From an uncultured bacterium (GTDB taxonomy: Bacteria > Bacillota > Clostridia > Lachnospirales > Lachnospiraceae): 40,256 nucleotides of DNA. Location: NCBI GenBank assembly GCA_947177425.1, contig CAMWUN010000032.1:1-40256 (forward strand), in the 5' to 3' direction. The notes under the pieces are model-generated. The model had not been told where the DNA came from. It saw nothing but the letters and a program-made list of their open reading frames with translations, and did not search any database. The first letter of the stretch is position 1. Every line of letters begins with the position of its first letter. Position numbers and translations under genes: made by a program. This document shows positions 8,806 to 18,081 of the stretch, one piece after another.

Positions 8806-9675
8806 ATGATAGACGGACATACAAGAACCTGCGGGCTGATTGGGAATCCGGTGGAGCACACCATGTCCCCGGTGATACATAACTCGCTGGCGGAAAAATT
8901 ATCCCATAATCTGGTGTATGTGCCATTTAAGGTAGAGGAAGGGCAGATACTTTCCGCTGTAGAGGGAGCGGCCGCCTTAAATCTGCTTGGACTGAATGTC
9001 ACCGTCCCTTATAAGAGCCAGGTCATGGAAGGGCTGGTTCAGGTGGATGAACTGGCAAAAAAAATAGGCGCGGTGAATACGCTGGTGCGCACAGAGGGCG
9101 GATTTAAGGGATATAATACGGACATGCCGGGGTTATACCGGGCCATGCGCAGTGAAGGAATAGAGCTGGAAGGGGAAGAGGCAGTGTTGCTTGGGGCAGG
9201 GGGCGCGGCGCGGGCTGTTGCTTTTCTTTGTGCAGACAGGGGAGCTTCTAAGGTTTATATGCTGAACCGTTCCCTGGAAAAAGCCAGGGAAGTTGCTGGT
9301 GAGGTCAATCAGAAGACAGGAAGGGAATGTATTTATCCTATGGCTTTATCTGACTACCGGGAACTGCCGGATAGAAAGTTCCTTGCCATCCAGGCTACCA
9401 GTGTGGGGCTGTACCCGGATGTGGACAGGTCAGTGATAGAGGACAGGGATTTTTACCGGAAGATACATACAGGTTACGATTTGATTTATAAACCTTCCAC
9501 TACCCGGTTTATGAAGCTGGTAAAAGATAACGGGGGACAGGCCTTCCATGGACTAAAGATGCTGCTTTACCAGGGAATCATTGCTTATGAATTGTGGAAT
9601 GGTGTTTCTGTTTCCGAAGAGATGGCACTGGAAGTTTATGAGATATTGAAAGAGAAGATGGGTATAAAGGAATAA
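8806..9675 (+). CDS. aroE: Shikimate dehydrogenase
   Basis: 289-residue AroE, reducing 3-dehydroshikimate to shikimate with NADPH in the chorismate pathway. The N-terminal substrate domain shows GLIGNPVEHTMSP and NVTVPYKSQV with the catalytic Lys near residue 69, then NTDMPG with the conserved Asp near 105. The nucleotide domain has VLLGAGGAARAV and MLNRSLEKA (NRS suggests NADP preference). The C-terminus has HGLKMLLYQGIIAYELW. The ATG at 8806 is chosen because GGAAGG at 8794-8799 precedes it; a TTG at 8788 lies too early. It is followed by aroK after 49 bp. Confidence 0.96.
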   Translation: MIDGHTRTCGLIGNPVEHTMSPVIHNSLAEKLSHNLVYVPFKVEEGQILSAVEGAAALNLLGLNVTVPYKSQVMEGLVQVDELAKKIGAVNTLVRTEGGFKGYNTDMPGLYRAMRSEGIELEGEEAVLLGAGGAARAVAFLCADRGASKVYMLNRSLEKAREVAGEVNQKTGRECIYPMALSDYRELPDRKFLAIQATSVGLYPDVDRSVIEDRDFYRKIHTGYDLIYKPSTTRFMKLVKDNGGQAFHGLKMLLYQGIIAYELWNGVSVSEEMALEVYEILKEKMGIKE

Positions 9676-9724
9676 AGGCAGAAGATAAACATTTTCCCTG
9701 ATTATATGCAGAAATGAGGAAGGC

Positions 9725-10228
9725 ATGAAAGATAATATTATTTTGATTGGATTTATGGGATGCGGCAAGACCAGTGTGGGTATCAGGCTGTCCTACCAGC
9801 GCAGGCAGACTATGATCGATACAGATAAATGGATAGAAAAAAAGCAGAAAATGAGCATTTCGGAAATATTTGAAACCTATGGGGAAGAAACTTTCCGCAG
9901 AATGGAAACCCAGTGTCTTGAGGAACTGATTAAGACTGCGGATAAGCAGATTATTTCTGTAGGCGGCGGGCTGCCCATGAGGGAAGAAAACCATGCCCTT
10001 TTAAAAGAACTTGGGAAAGTATTTTATTTAAAAGTGACGCCGGAAACGGTGTATGAGAGGTTAAAAGATGATACCACAAGACCCCTTTTACAGGTGGAAG
10101 ATCCTATGGGAAGAATCCGTGCACTGATGCAGCAGCGCGGGCCTGTGTATGAGTCCTGTGCGGATGTGATACTGGAGGTATCGGATAAGTCTTTTGATGA
10201 AATTGTACAGGACATTGGCAGTGTCTGA
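9725..10228 (+). CDS. aroK: Shikimate kinase
   Basis: 167-residue shikimate kinase, phosphorylating shikimate at the 3-hydroxyl. Walker A is GFMGCGKTS (residues 9-17), DTDKWIE carries the metal/shikimate-binding aspartates, ETFRRMET holds the shikimate-binding Arg, VGGGLPM is the conserved glycine motif, and TTRPLL with the following QRGPVYE the lid and adenine arginines. Length is normal. It sits between aroE and aroQ. Its TGA stop overlaps the first bases of a dispersed repeat, so the repeat forms the 3' boundary of the gene. Confidence 0.95.
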   Translation: MKDNIILIGFMGCGKTSVGIRLSYQRRQTMIDTDKWIEKKQKMSISEIFETYGEETFRRMETQCLEELIKTADKQIISVGGGLPMREENHALLKELGKVFYLKVTPETVYERLKDDTTRPLLQVEDPMGRIRALMQQRGPVYESCADVILEVSDKSFDEIVQDIGSV

Positions 10229-10322
10229 TTCCCGCGAACAACGAGCCAGGTGGGCATGCCTGCATGAACATTTGGCGACTGCCGTAAGGCACATACCCCG
10301 CTGCTCTGCGGCGATGCAAGAT
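10227..10322 (+). repeat. Dispersed intergenic repeat, family C, copy 2
   Basis: Begins GATTCCCGCGAACAACGAG, directly at the aroK stop, then CCAGGTGGGCATGCC, ACATTTGGCGACTGCCG and CTGCTCTGCGGCGATGC. The same order of blocks occurs on the minus strand at 679-807. It separates aroK from aroQ within a likely operon. A small hairpin (CCCTGTTG ... CAGCAGGG) follows at about 10327-10346. Confidence 0.6.
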
Positions 10323-10384
10323 TGATGCCCTGTTGCCTGCAGCAGGGGTGTTGACTTTATATTTGGAAAGAAGGAGACAGAAGA

Positions 10385-10819
10385 GTGAAAATTTTAGTAA
10401 TTAACGGGCCAAACATTAACTTTCTGGGAATTAGGGAAAAGAATATATATGGAAATCAGGATTATGATTACCTGCTGAATATGATTGGGGAAAAAGGGCT
10501 GGCATGCGGTATTTCCATTGAAGTGTTCCAGAGCAACCATGAAGGTGCAATTATTGACCGGATTCAGGATGCATATTCTGACGGGACGGAAGGCATCGTG
10601 ATTAATCCCGGCGCATACACCCATTACAGCTATGCCATCAGGGATGCCCTTGCAAGCATCCATCTTCCCAAAGTGGAGATTCATATTTCGGATATCACCA
10701 AAAGAGAGGAGTTCCGCAAAATCTCCGTGACGGCGCCTGCCTGCGATAAACAGATTTACGGACACGGGCTCCCGGGGTATCTGGAGGCGATTGATTACAT
10801 TCTGGAGAATTTTTCATAA
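10385..10819 (+). CDS. aroQ: 3-dehydroquinate dehydratase, type II
   Basis: 144-residue type II dehydroquinase, converting 3-dehydroquinate to 3-dehydroshikimate. Diagnostic motifs are NGPNINFLGIREKNIYG with the catalytic Tyr on the lid loop, FQSNHEGAIIDRIQDA, INPGAYTHYSYAIRDAL with the Asn and substrate contacts, VEIHISDITKREEFR, and the catalytic His in IYGHG. Length fits the dodecameric type II family. Start is GTG, with AAGGAG at 10371-10376. With aroE and aroK it supplies three consecutive shikimate pathway steps. Confidence 0.96.
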   Translation: MKILVINGPNINFLGIREKNIYGNQDYDYLLNMIGEKGLACGISIEVFQSNHEGAIIDRIQDAYSDGTEGIVINPGAYTHYSYAIRDALASIHLPKVEIHISDITKREEFRKISVTAPACDKQIYGHGLPGYLEAIDYILENFS

Positions 10820-10833
10820 TCTCAAGAAAGTAG

Positions 10834-10862
10834 TTGAAAAATATCACTTTTTATATTAAACT
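10834..10862 (+). promoter_or_regulatory. Probable efp promoter
   Basis: TTGAAA (10834-10839) and TAAACT (10857-10862) with 17-bp spacing, between aroQ and efp, so efp may be transcribed separately from the aro genes. Confidence 0.5.
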
Positions 10863-10903
10863 GGTAAAGAATTATAACGTGAAAATTTTAGGAGGAATAT
10901 TTT

Positions 10904-11461
10904 ATGATTTCTGCAGGTGATTTCAGAAATGGTATTACAATTGAGTTAGATAACAACGTTTACCAGATAATTGAGTTCCAGCATGTGAAGCCCGGTAAGG
11001 GGGCGGCATTTGTCAGAACCAAACTGAAAAACATCAAGAGCGGCGGCGTAGTGGAGAAAACTTTCAGACCTACTGAAAAGTGTCCACAGGCACGGATTGA
11101 TAGAAAAGATATGCAGTACTTATATGCAGACGGAGAACTGTATAACTTTATGGATGTTGAAACATATGACCAGATTGCATTAAATGCTGAGACAGTAGGC
11201 GATGCACTTAAATTTGTCAAAGAAAACGAAATGGTGAAGGTCTGCTCCCATAATGGAAGCGTATTTTCCGTTGAACCGCCTTTGTTTGTAGAATTAGAGA
11301 TTGTTGATACAGAACCCGGATTTAAGGGCGATACTGCAACAGGAGCTACCAAGCCTGCGAAGGTAGAGACAGGGGCAAATGTGAATGTGCCGTTATTCGT
11401 TGAAATGCATGATGTAATTAAAATCGATACCAGAACAGGGGAATATCTTTCCAGAGTCTGA
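10904..11461 (+). CDS. efp: Translation elongation factor P
   Basis: 185-residue EF-P, which rescues ribosomes stalled at polyproline. It has the KOW-like N-domain with [13 protein letters not shown], where Lys32 at the loop tip is the residue modified in many bacteria, then the two OB domains with the C-terminal signature [13 protein letters not shown]. No modification enzyme (EpmA, EarP, YmfI) is seen in the window. The start has AGGAGG at about 10890. A textbook terminator follows. Neighbours aroQ and yqeG are common companions in Clostridia. Confidence 0.97.
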   Translation: MISAGDFRNGITIELDNNVYQIIEFQHVKPGKGAAFVRTKLKNIKSGGVVEKTFRPTEKCPQARIDRKDMQYLYADGELYNFMDVETYDQIALNAETVGDALKFVKENEMVKVCSHNGSVFSVEPPLFVELEIVDTEPGFKGDTATGATKPAKVETGANVNVPLFVEMHDVIKIDTRTGEYLSRV

Positions 11462-11489
11462 ATCACCAGCATCCATCAATAGAAGCCTG

Positions 11490-11523
11490 AAAGACAATGA
11501 TATGTCATCATTGTCTTTTTTTG
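11490..11523 (+). terminator. Intrinsic terminator of efp
   Basis: Perfect 12-bp stem (11490-11501 with 11507-11518), 5-base loop, and a run of eight T at 11516-11523. Confidence 0.9.
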
Positions 11524-11525
11524 TT

Positions 11526-11638
11526 ACAATAAGCTGTCTCGCGAAGCGCGACAGTGTTTGTTGATAAGCTGTCTGGCGAAGCGCGACAGCGTTTATTGGC
11601 ATAAGGATGTCCCGAAAAGCGTGGCATCCGTTGTTTGC
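11526..11638 (+). repeat. Tandem palindromic repeats, family B (two clear and one diverged copy)
   Basis: Copies at 11526-11562 and 11563-11597 have core GCTGTC(T)(C/G)GCGAAGCGCGACAG(C/T), an internal inverted repeat with a GAA loop. A third region, 11598-11638, has diverged but keeps a stem by changing both sides (GGATG ... CATCC). The array directly follows the efp terminator. Confidence 0.75.
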
Positions 11639-11671
11639 ACACAGTTAAATTATGAAAGAAAGAGGTAGTCA

Positions 11672-12667
11672 ATGAACACATCTATAAGTTTCACATCTTT
11701 TACTCAGTCAATTCTTAATCATTTAAAGGAGAAGCTTGGAGAAAATTATGCGGTGTTTTCCCACCGCGTCCGGAAAAATAACGGCGTTGAACTGACGGGA
11801 ATTGTGGCAGGGAGGAAGGGACATAACACATCTCCTACCATTTATATTGACAGTTTATACAGAGAAGATATTACCGGAGAGGAGATAAAAAAAATTTCCG
11901 ACAGGCTGTATGATGAATTCCAGGCGGCGGAATTTGAAAATAATTTTGACCTGTCCGGCTTTGCAGAATTTAAAAAGGCAAAGGAAAAACTGTCTTTTAA
12001 ACTTATCAGTATGGAAAAAAACAGGGAACTGCTGAAGGAAATTCCCCACAAAAAGTTTTATAATCTTGCAATTGTCTTTTATTATACAGTACAGGAACCG
12101 CCCTTTTACGGAAAAGCGGCTATTCTGGTTTATAACAACCATTTAAGGCAGTGGGGGAGCAGTGTGGAGGAACTTCTGGAAATTGCCTTTGAAAATACCC
12201 CTGTTCTGTTTCCGTACGAAATTGAAAATATGGGAGACGTCATGAAAAAGATGCTTTCTGATGGACTGCTTGAAGACCTGGCCCGCATAAAAGACGGAGA
12301 GACAGACAAGGAACTCTTTGGCGGCAAATGGGCAGACGAAATGTTAGAACAGATGACACAGGGATTTTTAGAAGATAAGATTCCCATGTATGTGCTGACA
12401 AATAAACAGAAGCTTTATGGCGCTGCCTGTATGCTGTATCCCGGAATTCTTAAAAAATTTTCAGAAAAAACAGGAGAAGATTTATATGTGCTTCCCAGTT
12501 CTGTCCATGAAGTGATTCTGGTGCCTGCCAGCACGGGTGCTGACAGGGAATCTTTACGCGAGATTGTGACGGATATTAACAGGACGCAGGTAGCGGAAGA
12601 TGAGGTGCTTGCGGACTCTGTTTACTATTACAGCAGGAAAAGTGACAGGCTTGTTTGGATTTCATAA
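11672..12667 (+). CDS. DUF5688 family protein
   Basis: 331-residue cytoplasmic protein, recognised as the Lachnospiraceae-rich DUF5688 family by its layout: an N-terminal LKEKLGENYAVFSHRVRKNNGVELTGI domain, a TIYIDSLYRED segment, then a C-terminal half with YVLTNKQKLYGAACMLYPG and DLYVLPSSVHEVILVPA. No signal peptide, membrane segment or catalytic motif is evident. Function is unknown; such genes often occur in several paralogues per genome. GAGG at 11662-11665 precedes the start. The following 40 bases contain a tandem CACACTTTTTTT that may act as a weak terminator. Confidence 0.8.
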   Translation: MNTSISFTSFTQSILNHLKEKLGENYAVFSHRVRKNNGVELTGIVAGRKGHNTSPTIYIDSLYREDITGEEIKKISDRLYDEFQAAEFENNFDLSGFAEFKKAKEKLSFKLISMEKNRELLKEIPHKKFYNLAIVFYYTVQEPPFYGKAAILVYNNHLRQWGSSVEELLEIAFENTPVLFPYEIENMGDVMKKMLSDGLLEDLARIKDGETDKELFGGKWADEMLEQMTQGFLEDKIPMYVLTNKQKLYGAACMLYPGILKKFSEKTGEDLYVLPSSVHEVILVPASTGADRESLREIVTDINRTQVAEDEVLADSVYYYSRKSDRLVWIS

Positions 12668-12716
12668 GCTGGTCACAGAGGATTCACACTTTTTTTCACA
12701 CTTTTTTTATAATTGT

Positions 12717-12745
12717 TTTACTGGACATTTATAATGACATATGAT
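12717..12745 (+). promoter_or_regulatory. Probable promoter of tRNA-Arg
   Basis: TTTACT (12717-12722) and TATGAT (12740-12745) with 17-bp spacing; predicted start near 12752, at the left arm of an inverted repeat. Confidence 0.5.
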
Positions 12746-12748
12746 ATG

Positions 12749-12882
12749 ATATTCAAGGTGATGTAACAAATTTGTAATATTTATACCATATGCACCCGTA
12801 GTCTAACGGATAGAACGAAGGCCTCCGACGCCTTTAATGCAGGTTCGATTCCTGTCGGGTGCATTTGCATCACCTTGAATAT
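12749..12882 (+). repeat. Perfect 15-bp inverted repeat enclosing tRNA-Arg
   Basis: ATATTCAAGGTGATG at 12749-12763 and its exact reverse complement CATCACCTTGAATAT at 12868-12882 flank the tRNA. The right arm ends 16 bases before the next start codon. In a joint transcript the arms would pair and present the tRNA as a branch, possibly helping to process it away from the downstream mRNA. Confidence 0.85.
12792..12863 (+). tRNA. tRNA-Arg (anticodon CCG)
   Basis: 72-nt cloverleaf: acceptor GCACCCG/CGGGTGC with discriminator A; anticodon stem AAGGC/GCCTT enclosing CTCCGAC, so the anticodon is CCG (reads CGG); T arm GCAGG-TTCGATT-CCTGT. No CCA is encoded. The D stem is weak (one C-A mismatch and a G-U), with loop AACGGATA; this style is common in clostridial tRNA-Arg. 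Confidence 0.95.
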
Positions 12883-12898
12883 TTTAGAAAGGAAAGCT

Positions 12899-14188
12899 AT
12901 GAGTCATTCAAATCAGGACAAAAGGCATGGAGCAACGGAAAAATCCATGACGGACTGGATCATGGATCACAGCAAGATTGTACTGCCGCTTGTTTTAGTT
13001 GTCTGTGTGCTTATTACAGTTGTGCTGGCTATTAATGCCAACAAGAAGGAAGCCCTTGAAAAAGAGGCCCAGCAGGCAGCAATGGCGGTAGCATCGGAAC
13101 AGGCGCTGCCCTCAGTGGAAGAACTGGAAACTCCGCAGTTTGAATTGGAAGAAAATGCATATCCGGAAATAAATAACCTTATCAGAACATACTATGATGC
13201 ACAGGCAGCAGGGGATATAGAGACGATTTCCTCTTTAAATACGTATTTAGATGAAATTGAAACCATACGTGTCCAGGAATTAAGTAAATATATAGATTCC
13301 TATCCAGTGCTGAATGTGTACACGAAACCGGGGCTGGCAGAGAACACTTATGTGGCTTATGTCTATTCAGAGGTACAGTTTTCTGATGTAGATTTACCCC
13401 TTCCCGGTATGCAGACCTACTATATCGGGATAAATGATGCAGGCGATTACTTTATCAATGACGGTACCTATGACGATACCGTATGGAATTATATTAAGGA
13501 AATTACATTGCAGGATGATGTGGTCGACTTAAATAATAAGGTAGTCGTAGAGTACAATGAACTGCTTGCGGAAGATGAAGAACTCAATGAGTTTATTGCT
13601 TATCTGAAAGAAAAAATAAACGAAGATGTAGGAGAAATTCTGGCAGAAGCTGAGAGTGCTGAAGAGGAAACTCCGGCTGCGGATACTTCCCAGGAAGAAG
13701 GGAATGCGCAGGGAACTTTCCAGATGATTAGGACTGCCCGGGCTACTGATGTGGTTAATATAAGGACTTCCGACAGTGAGGAAGCAGACAAGATTGATAA
13801 AGCCCAGGTAGGCCAGGAATTCACCCTCCTTGAACAAAAGGGAAACGGATGGAGCCGGGTGGAATATAACGGTAAGGATGCTTTTATTAAGAGTGATTAT
13901 CTTGAGATTGTATCGGAAGAAACTCTGATTGTGGATACTACTGCACCAGCCGAAGAAACCCAGGAAGAGGAAGGCGAAGTGCTGGCGGCATCGAATGATG
14001 CCAGCATGGGGACAGTCAAAGTTATTGAGAATGTAAGAGTCCGCAAGAGCGCCAGTACAGAAGCGGAATCTCTGGGAACTGTTTACGTAGGCGATGAACT
14101 GGAACTTCTCATGAAGCAGGCGGACGGATGGACAAAAATTAAATATCAGGGACAGAATGCATACGTCAAGTCGGAGTATGTTGAGTAG
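12899..14188 (+). CDS. Membrane-anchored protein with two SH3b domains
   Basis: 429 residues. A short cytoplasmic N-terminus is followed by one transmembrane helix (about 26-46), so most of the protein is extracellular. Residues about 75-240 form an uncharacterised domain (EINNLIRTYYDAQAAGDIETI, NVYTKPGLAENTYVAY), followed by an acidic low-complexity linker, an SH3b domain (about 279-337, with VVNIRTSDSEEADKI), a second linker, and a C-terminal SH3b domain (about 369-429, with NVRVRKSASTEAESLG). Bacterial SH3 domains usually bind peptidoglycan, so a cell-wall role is likely. AAAGGAAAG at 12888-12896 supports the ATG at 12899. No terminator is seen between the tRNA and this gene, so it may share the tRNA promoter. 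Confidence 0.85.
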   Translation: MSHSNQDKRHGATEKSMTDWIMDHSKIVLPLVLVVCVLITVVLAINANKKEALEKEAQQAAMAVASEQALPSVEELETPQFELEENAYPEINNLIRTYYDAQAAGDIETISSLNTYLDEIETIRVQELSKYIDSYPVLNVYTKPGLAENTYVAYVYSEVQFSDVDLPLPGMQTYYIGINDAGDYFINDGTYDDTVWNYIKEITLQDDVVDLNNKVVVEYNELLAEDEELNEFIAYLKEKINEDVGEILAEAESAEEETPAADTSQEEGNAQGTFQMIRTARATDVVNIRTSDSEEADKIDKAQVGQEFTLLEQKGNGWSRVEYNGKDAFIKSDYLEIVSEETLIVDTTAPAEETQEEEGEVLAASNDASMGTVKVIENVRVRKSASTEAESLGTVYVGDELELLMKQADGWTKIKYQGQNAYVKSEYVE

Positions 14189-14193
14189 CCGGC

Positions 14194-14222
14194 AATGCGC
14201 AGGTCTGTGTGAACAGTAACCT
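14194..14222 (+). repeat. Solo end of the MITE-like repeat
   Basis: 29 bases identical to 21495-21523, the right end of the MITE-like element including GTGAACAGTAAC. The rest of the element is absent, so this is a remnant or a separately mobile end. Confidence 0.6.
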
Positions 14223-14260
14223 AAAACGTTTAGCGGTAACAATAAAGTCAGAAAAGGCAT

Positions 14261-14288
14261 TTTACAGTGTAAGGATTTGTAGTATACT
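14261..14288 (+). promoter_or_regulatory. Promoter of the Gfo/Idh oxidoreductase gene
   Basis: TTTACA (14261-14266) and TATACT (14283-14288), 16-bp spacing, each one base from consensus. Confidence 0.75.
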
Positions 14289-14371
14289 TGCATTGTAAGA
14301 TGTTTTTTTTACAATATGTGGATCGCGACAGTGTTTGACGGAGAGAAAGGTAAATATGGGAGGGAATGGCA

Positions 14372-15526
14372 ATGCTGGGAAAATTTAATATAGGCATTAT
14401 GGGGACGGGAAATATTGCATCCGTTATGGCGGATACTATTAACAGGATGAAAAATGTCAGGCTGTATGCAGTGGCATCAAGGGAGAAGGTGAAGGCAGAT
14501 GTTTTTGCCGGAAAACATGGATGCAAGAAGGCATATGGCTCCTATGAAGAACTGGCGGCGGATAAGAAGGTGGAATTAATTTATATAGCCACACCCCATT
14601 CAGAGCACTTTGCTAATGCAAAGATGTGTATGGAATATGGGAAGCCGGTATTGTGTGAAAAGGCATTTACTGTCAATGCATCCCAGGCGGAGGAACTGAT
14701 AAAAATATCGGAAGATAAGGGCGTATTTCTGACGGAAGCAATCTGGACACGCTATATGCCCATGCTGACCACTATACGGGAAGTGGTTGGAAGCGGCGTG
14801 ATAGGGGAGCCAAAGACTCTCACGGCAAACTTGGGGTATGTGATTGACCAGGTGCCCAGGTTAAAGGATCCGGCGCTGGCCGGGGGCGCGCTTTTGGATG
14901 TGGGGATTTACCCTTTGAACTTTGCCCTCATGATTTTTGGATACAATATTGGCAGAATAAGTTCAAGCTGCACTTACACAGAAACAGGGGTGGATGAGCA
15001 GAACAGCATTACTCTCCAATATTTGGACGGTAAAGTGGCCCATCTGAACAGTTCCATGGTATCCCTAAGCGACCGGAAAGGAATTATTTATGGAACTAAA
15101 GGGTATATCATAGTAGAAAACATTAATAATTTTGAAAGTATATCGGTATATGATACCTCCTATAAGAGGGTAGGGATTTACAAATGCCCAAAACAGATTT
15201 CCGGCTATGAATATGAAGTGGAAGCCAGCATAAGGGCAATCCGCAGCCGTCAGATAGAATGTGAACAGATGCCCCACAGTGAGACAATACGCGTCATGAA
15301 GATTATGGATACCCTCAGGAAGGAATGGGGAATTGTTTATCCCTTTGAAAAGACACAGGACGCAGCATTGGAAGACACAGACAAGCCGGGGAATTCAGAC
15401 AATGAGACCGGCGCAGAAAAGGATGCAGGTATAGCGGTGGAGATAAATACAGAAGGGGCAGATAGTAAAGAAAATGCAGGCAAGATAGAAAATATCCAGG
15501 ACACAGGAAATGGACAGGTGCAGTAA
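14372..15526 (+). CDS. Gfo/Idh/MocA family oxidoreductase
   Basis: 384-residue NAD(P)-dependent sugar or polyol dehydrogenase. N-terminal Rossmann fold NIGIMGTGNIASVMAD, then VELIYIATPHSEHFANAKMCMEYGKPVLCEKAF with the conserved EKP-like element (here EKA), and the C-terminal GFO domain with the GGALLDVGIYPLNF motif (Asp and His/Tyr region of the active site). Substrate is not predictable; it resembles the dihydrodiol/trans-acting group. Residues beyond about 328 form an unusual acidic, Asn/Glu/Gly-rich tail that family members do not need. The ATG at 14372 has GGAGGG 7 bases upstream; the in-frame ATG at 14366 is too close to it. A terminator follows. Confidence 0.9.
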   Translation: MLGKFNIGIMGTGNIASVMADTINRMKNVRLYAVASREKVKADVFAGKHGCKKAYGSYEELAADKKVELIYIATPHSEHFANAKMCMEYGKPVLCEKAFTVNASQAEELIKISEDKGVFLTEAIWTRYMPMLTTIREVVGSGVIGEPKTLTANLGYVIDQVPRLKDPALAGGALLDVGIYPLNFALMIFGYNIGRISSSCTYTETGVDEQNSITLQYLDGKVAHLNSSMVSLSDRKGIIYGTKGYIIVENINNFESISVYDTSYKRVGIYKCPKQISGYEYEVEASIRAIRSRQIECEQMPHSETIRVMKIMDTLRKEWGIVYPFEKTQDAALEDTDKPGNSDNETGAEKDAGIAVEINTEGADSKENAGKIENIQDTGNGQVQ

Positions 15527-15595
15527 ATACTTAGATAACAGTAAGTATAAAAAGGAACTGAATCGGGTATAAAATATAATTTTTAAGGGAAAAAT

Positions 15596-15645
15596 AAGAC
15601 AGAATAAGTGCTAACAGGTGAAGTCGGCATTTATTCTGTCTTTTT
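15596..15645 (+). terminator. Intrinsic terminator of the oxidoreductase gene
   Basis: AAGACAGAATAA (15596-15607) pairs perfectly with TTATTCTGTCTT (15631-15642), followed by TTTTT. The loop is long (23 bases). Confidence 0.8.
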
Positions 15646-15647
15646 GC

Positions 15648-15685
15648 AATAAGCTGGCTCTCGGAGCGTGGCGGTGCTTCGTGGA
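15648..15685 (+). repeat. Diverged single copy of palindromic repeat family B
   Basis: AATAAGCTGGCTCTCGGAGC then GTGGCGGTGCTTCG, clearly related to the unit at 22783. As at efp, it immediately follows a terminator. Confidence 0.5.
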
Positions 15686-15730
15686 CGGAGATAAAAGAGC
15701 AGGAATTGAATGAGAGAGGGATATTGTGAT

Positions 15731-16162
15731 ATGAAACTGGACGATGTAAGAGTTTTGCAGGAAGTGCAGAAAAATACTAAAATGGCTATGAAAGCGATTG
15801 ATACTATTAGTGAAAAAATCTATGATGACGGCCTGTCCGTGCAGGCAGCCAGAGAGTCCATGAAATATGCGGACATCTACAATAAAGCCACTGACAGGCT
15901 TTTGGAGGGCAGGGCGGCCTCCTACAGGGAATCCGGTTTCCAGGACATGATGGTAAAGGGAGGGGTGCGTGCCAATACTATGCTGAACACCAGCACCAGC
16001 CATATTGCAGAACTGCTGATACAGGGTTCCAACAGGGGGCTTACCAGTATGTGGAAGGCAATCAACCATCATGAAAATGCAGGTAATGTTTCCATGGAAG
16101 TGGCAAAGGAACTGATGGACTTTGAAGAAAAAAATATAGAGAGATTGAAGCATTATCTGTAA
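15731..16162 (+). CDS. Small helical hypothetical protein
   Basis: 143 residues, or 150 if the in-frame ATG at 15710 is used; I prefer 15731 because GAGAGAGGG at 15712-15720 is the better ribosome site. Almost entirely predicted alpha-helix with no signal peptide or membrane segment. It is rich in Met, Ala and Glu and ends in EEKNIERLKHYL. I do not recognise the family. It sits between a sugar-type oxidoreductase and gdhA, each with its own signals, so context does not reveal its job. Confidence 0.65.
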   Translation: MKLDDVRVLQEVQKNTKMAMKAIDTISEKIYDDGLSVQAARESMKYADIYNKATDRLLEGRAASYRESGFQDMMVKGGVRANTMLNTSTSHIAELLIQGSNRGLTSMWKAINHHENAGNVSMEVAKELMDFEEKNIERLKHYL

Positions 16163-16208
16163 TTATCAGAATAAGTTTACAGCAAATATGAGTTTATATA
16201 CAAAATAA

Positions 16209-17672
<1,464 letters not shown>

Positions 17673-17770
17673 TAAGTAAAATAGGAAGTAAAGTTTGGGA
17701 GAAGTCCTGGAAATGCTGAATTTTGGTGGCTGCCCGTCAAGTAGACAATTAAAAAAACAAAAAGTTTTTA

Positions 17771-17799
17771 ATGCCCGGTGTGAGTGCCGGGCATTTTTT
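17771..17799 (+). terminator. Intrinsic terminator of gdhA
   Basis: ATGCCCGG (17771-17778) with CCGGGCAT (17787-17794), followed by a run of T through 17799; preceding A/T bases extend the stem. Confidence 0.85.
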
Positions 17800-17929
17800 A
17801 TGCTGTCTCCTGCAGCTTCCTTTCGTAAAACTCCATCGGTGTCACAACGCCCAGTTTCCGCTGTACCCGTCTGTGAGTGTAATAATCAATATAATTCTTG
17901 ATGGCCCTTATCAACTTTAGAAAGATATT
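17798..17929 (-). pseudogene. IS3-family transposase C-terminal remnant
   Basis: On the minus strand about 43 codons read NIFLKLIRAIKNYIDYY then THRRVQRKLGVVTPMEFYER to a stop. This matches the end of the IS3/IS150-type transposase OrfB (final YN-R-Q--LG--SP--F/Y block of the rve integrase domain). The catalytic DDE residues and the rest of the gene are missing. Homology stops where a family C repeat begins at 17930. The gdhA terminator overlaps the other end. Confidence 0.75.
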
Positions 17930-17995
17930 GATTCCCGCGAGCAACGAGCCAGGTGGGCATGCTTGCATCTGTATGGGATGATATCTGATATGCAT
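17930..17995 (+). repeat. Dispersed intergenic repeat, family C, partial copy 3
   Basis: GATTCCCGCGAGCAACGAG then CCAGGTGGGCATGC, nearly identical to 10227-10260, followed by TGCATC-rich sequence with an internal GATATC. It abuts the truncated transposase. The remainder of 17673-18081 holds the gdhA terminator and this remnant, and no further gene. Confidence 0.55.
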
Positions 17996-18081
17996 GCATC
18001 TGGGTAGGGGAAAAATGTATCTTGGGAGATGGGAGAACTTTTGGGGAAAGACTATGCTATAATTAGTTTGAGGGCAAGAAA

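Noticed and set aside
11526-11638. CRISPR array from tandem repeats
   Set aside because: Units abut with no unique spacers, and no cas genes are near; they are palindromic interspersed repeats. The same applies to 19824 and 22783.
13529-14293. 254-codon minus-strand frame opposite the SH3b gene
   Set aside because: Overlaps a well supported gene; no start signals; Phe/Cys-rich shadow composition.
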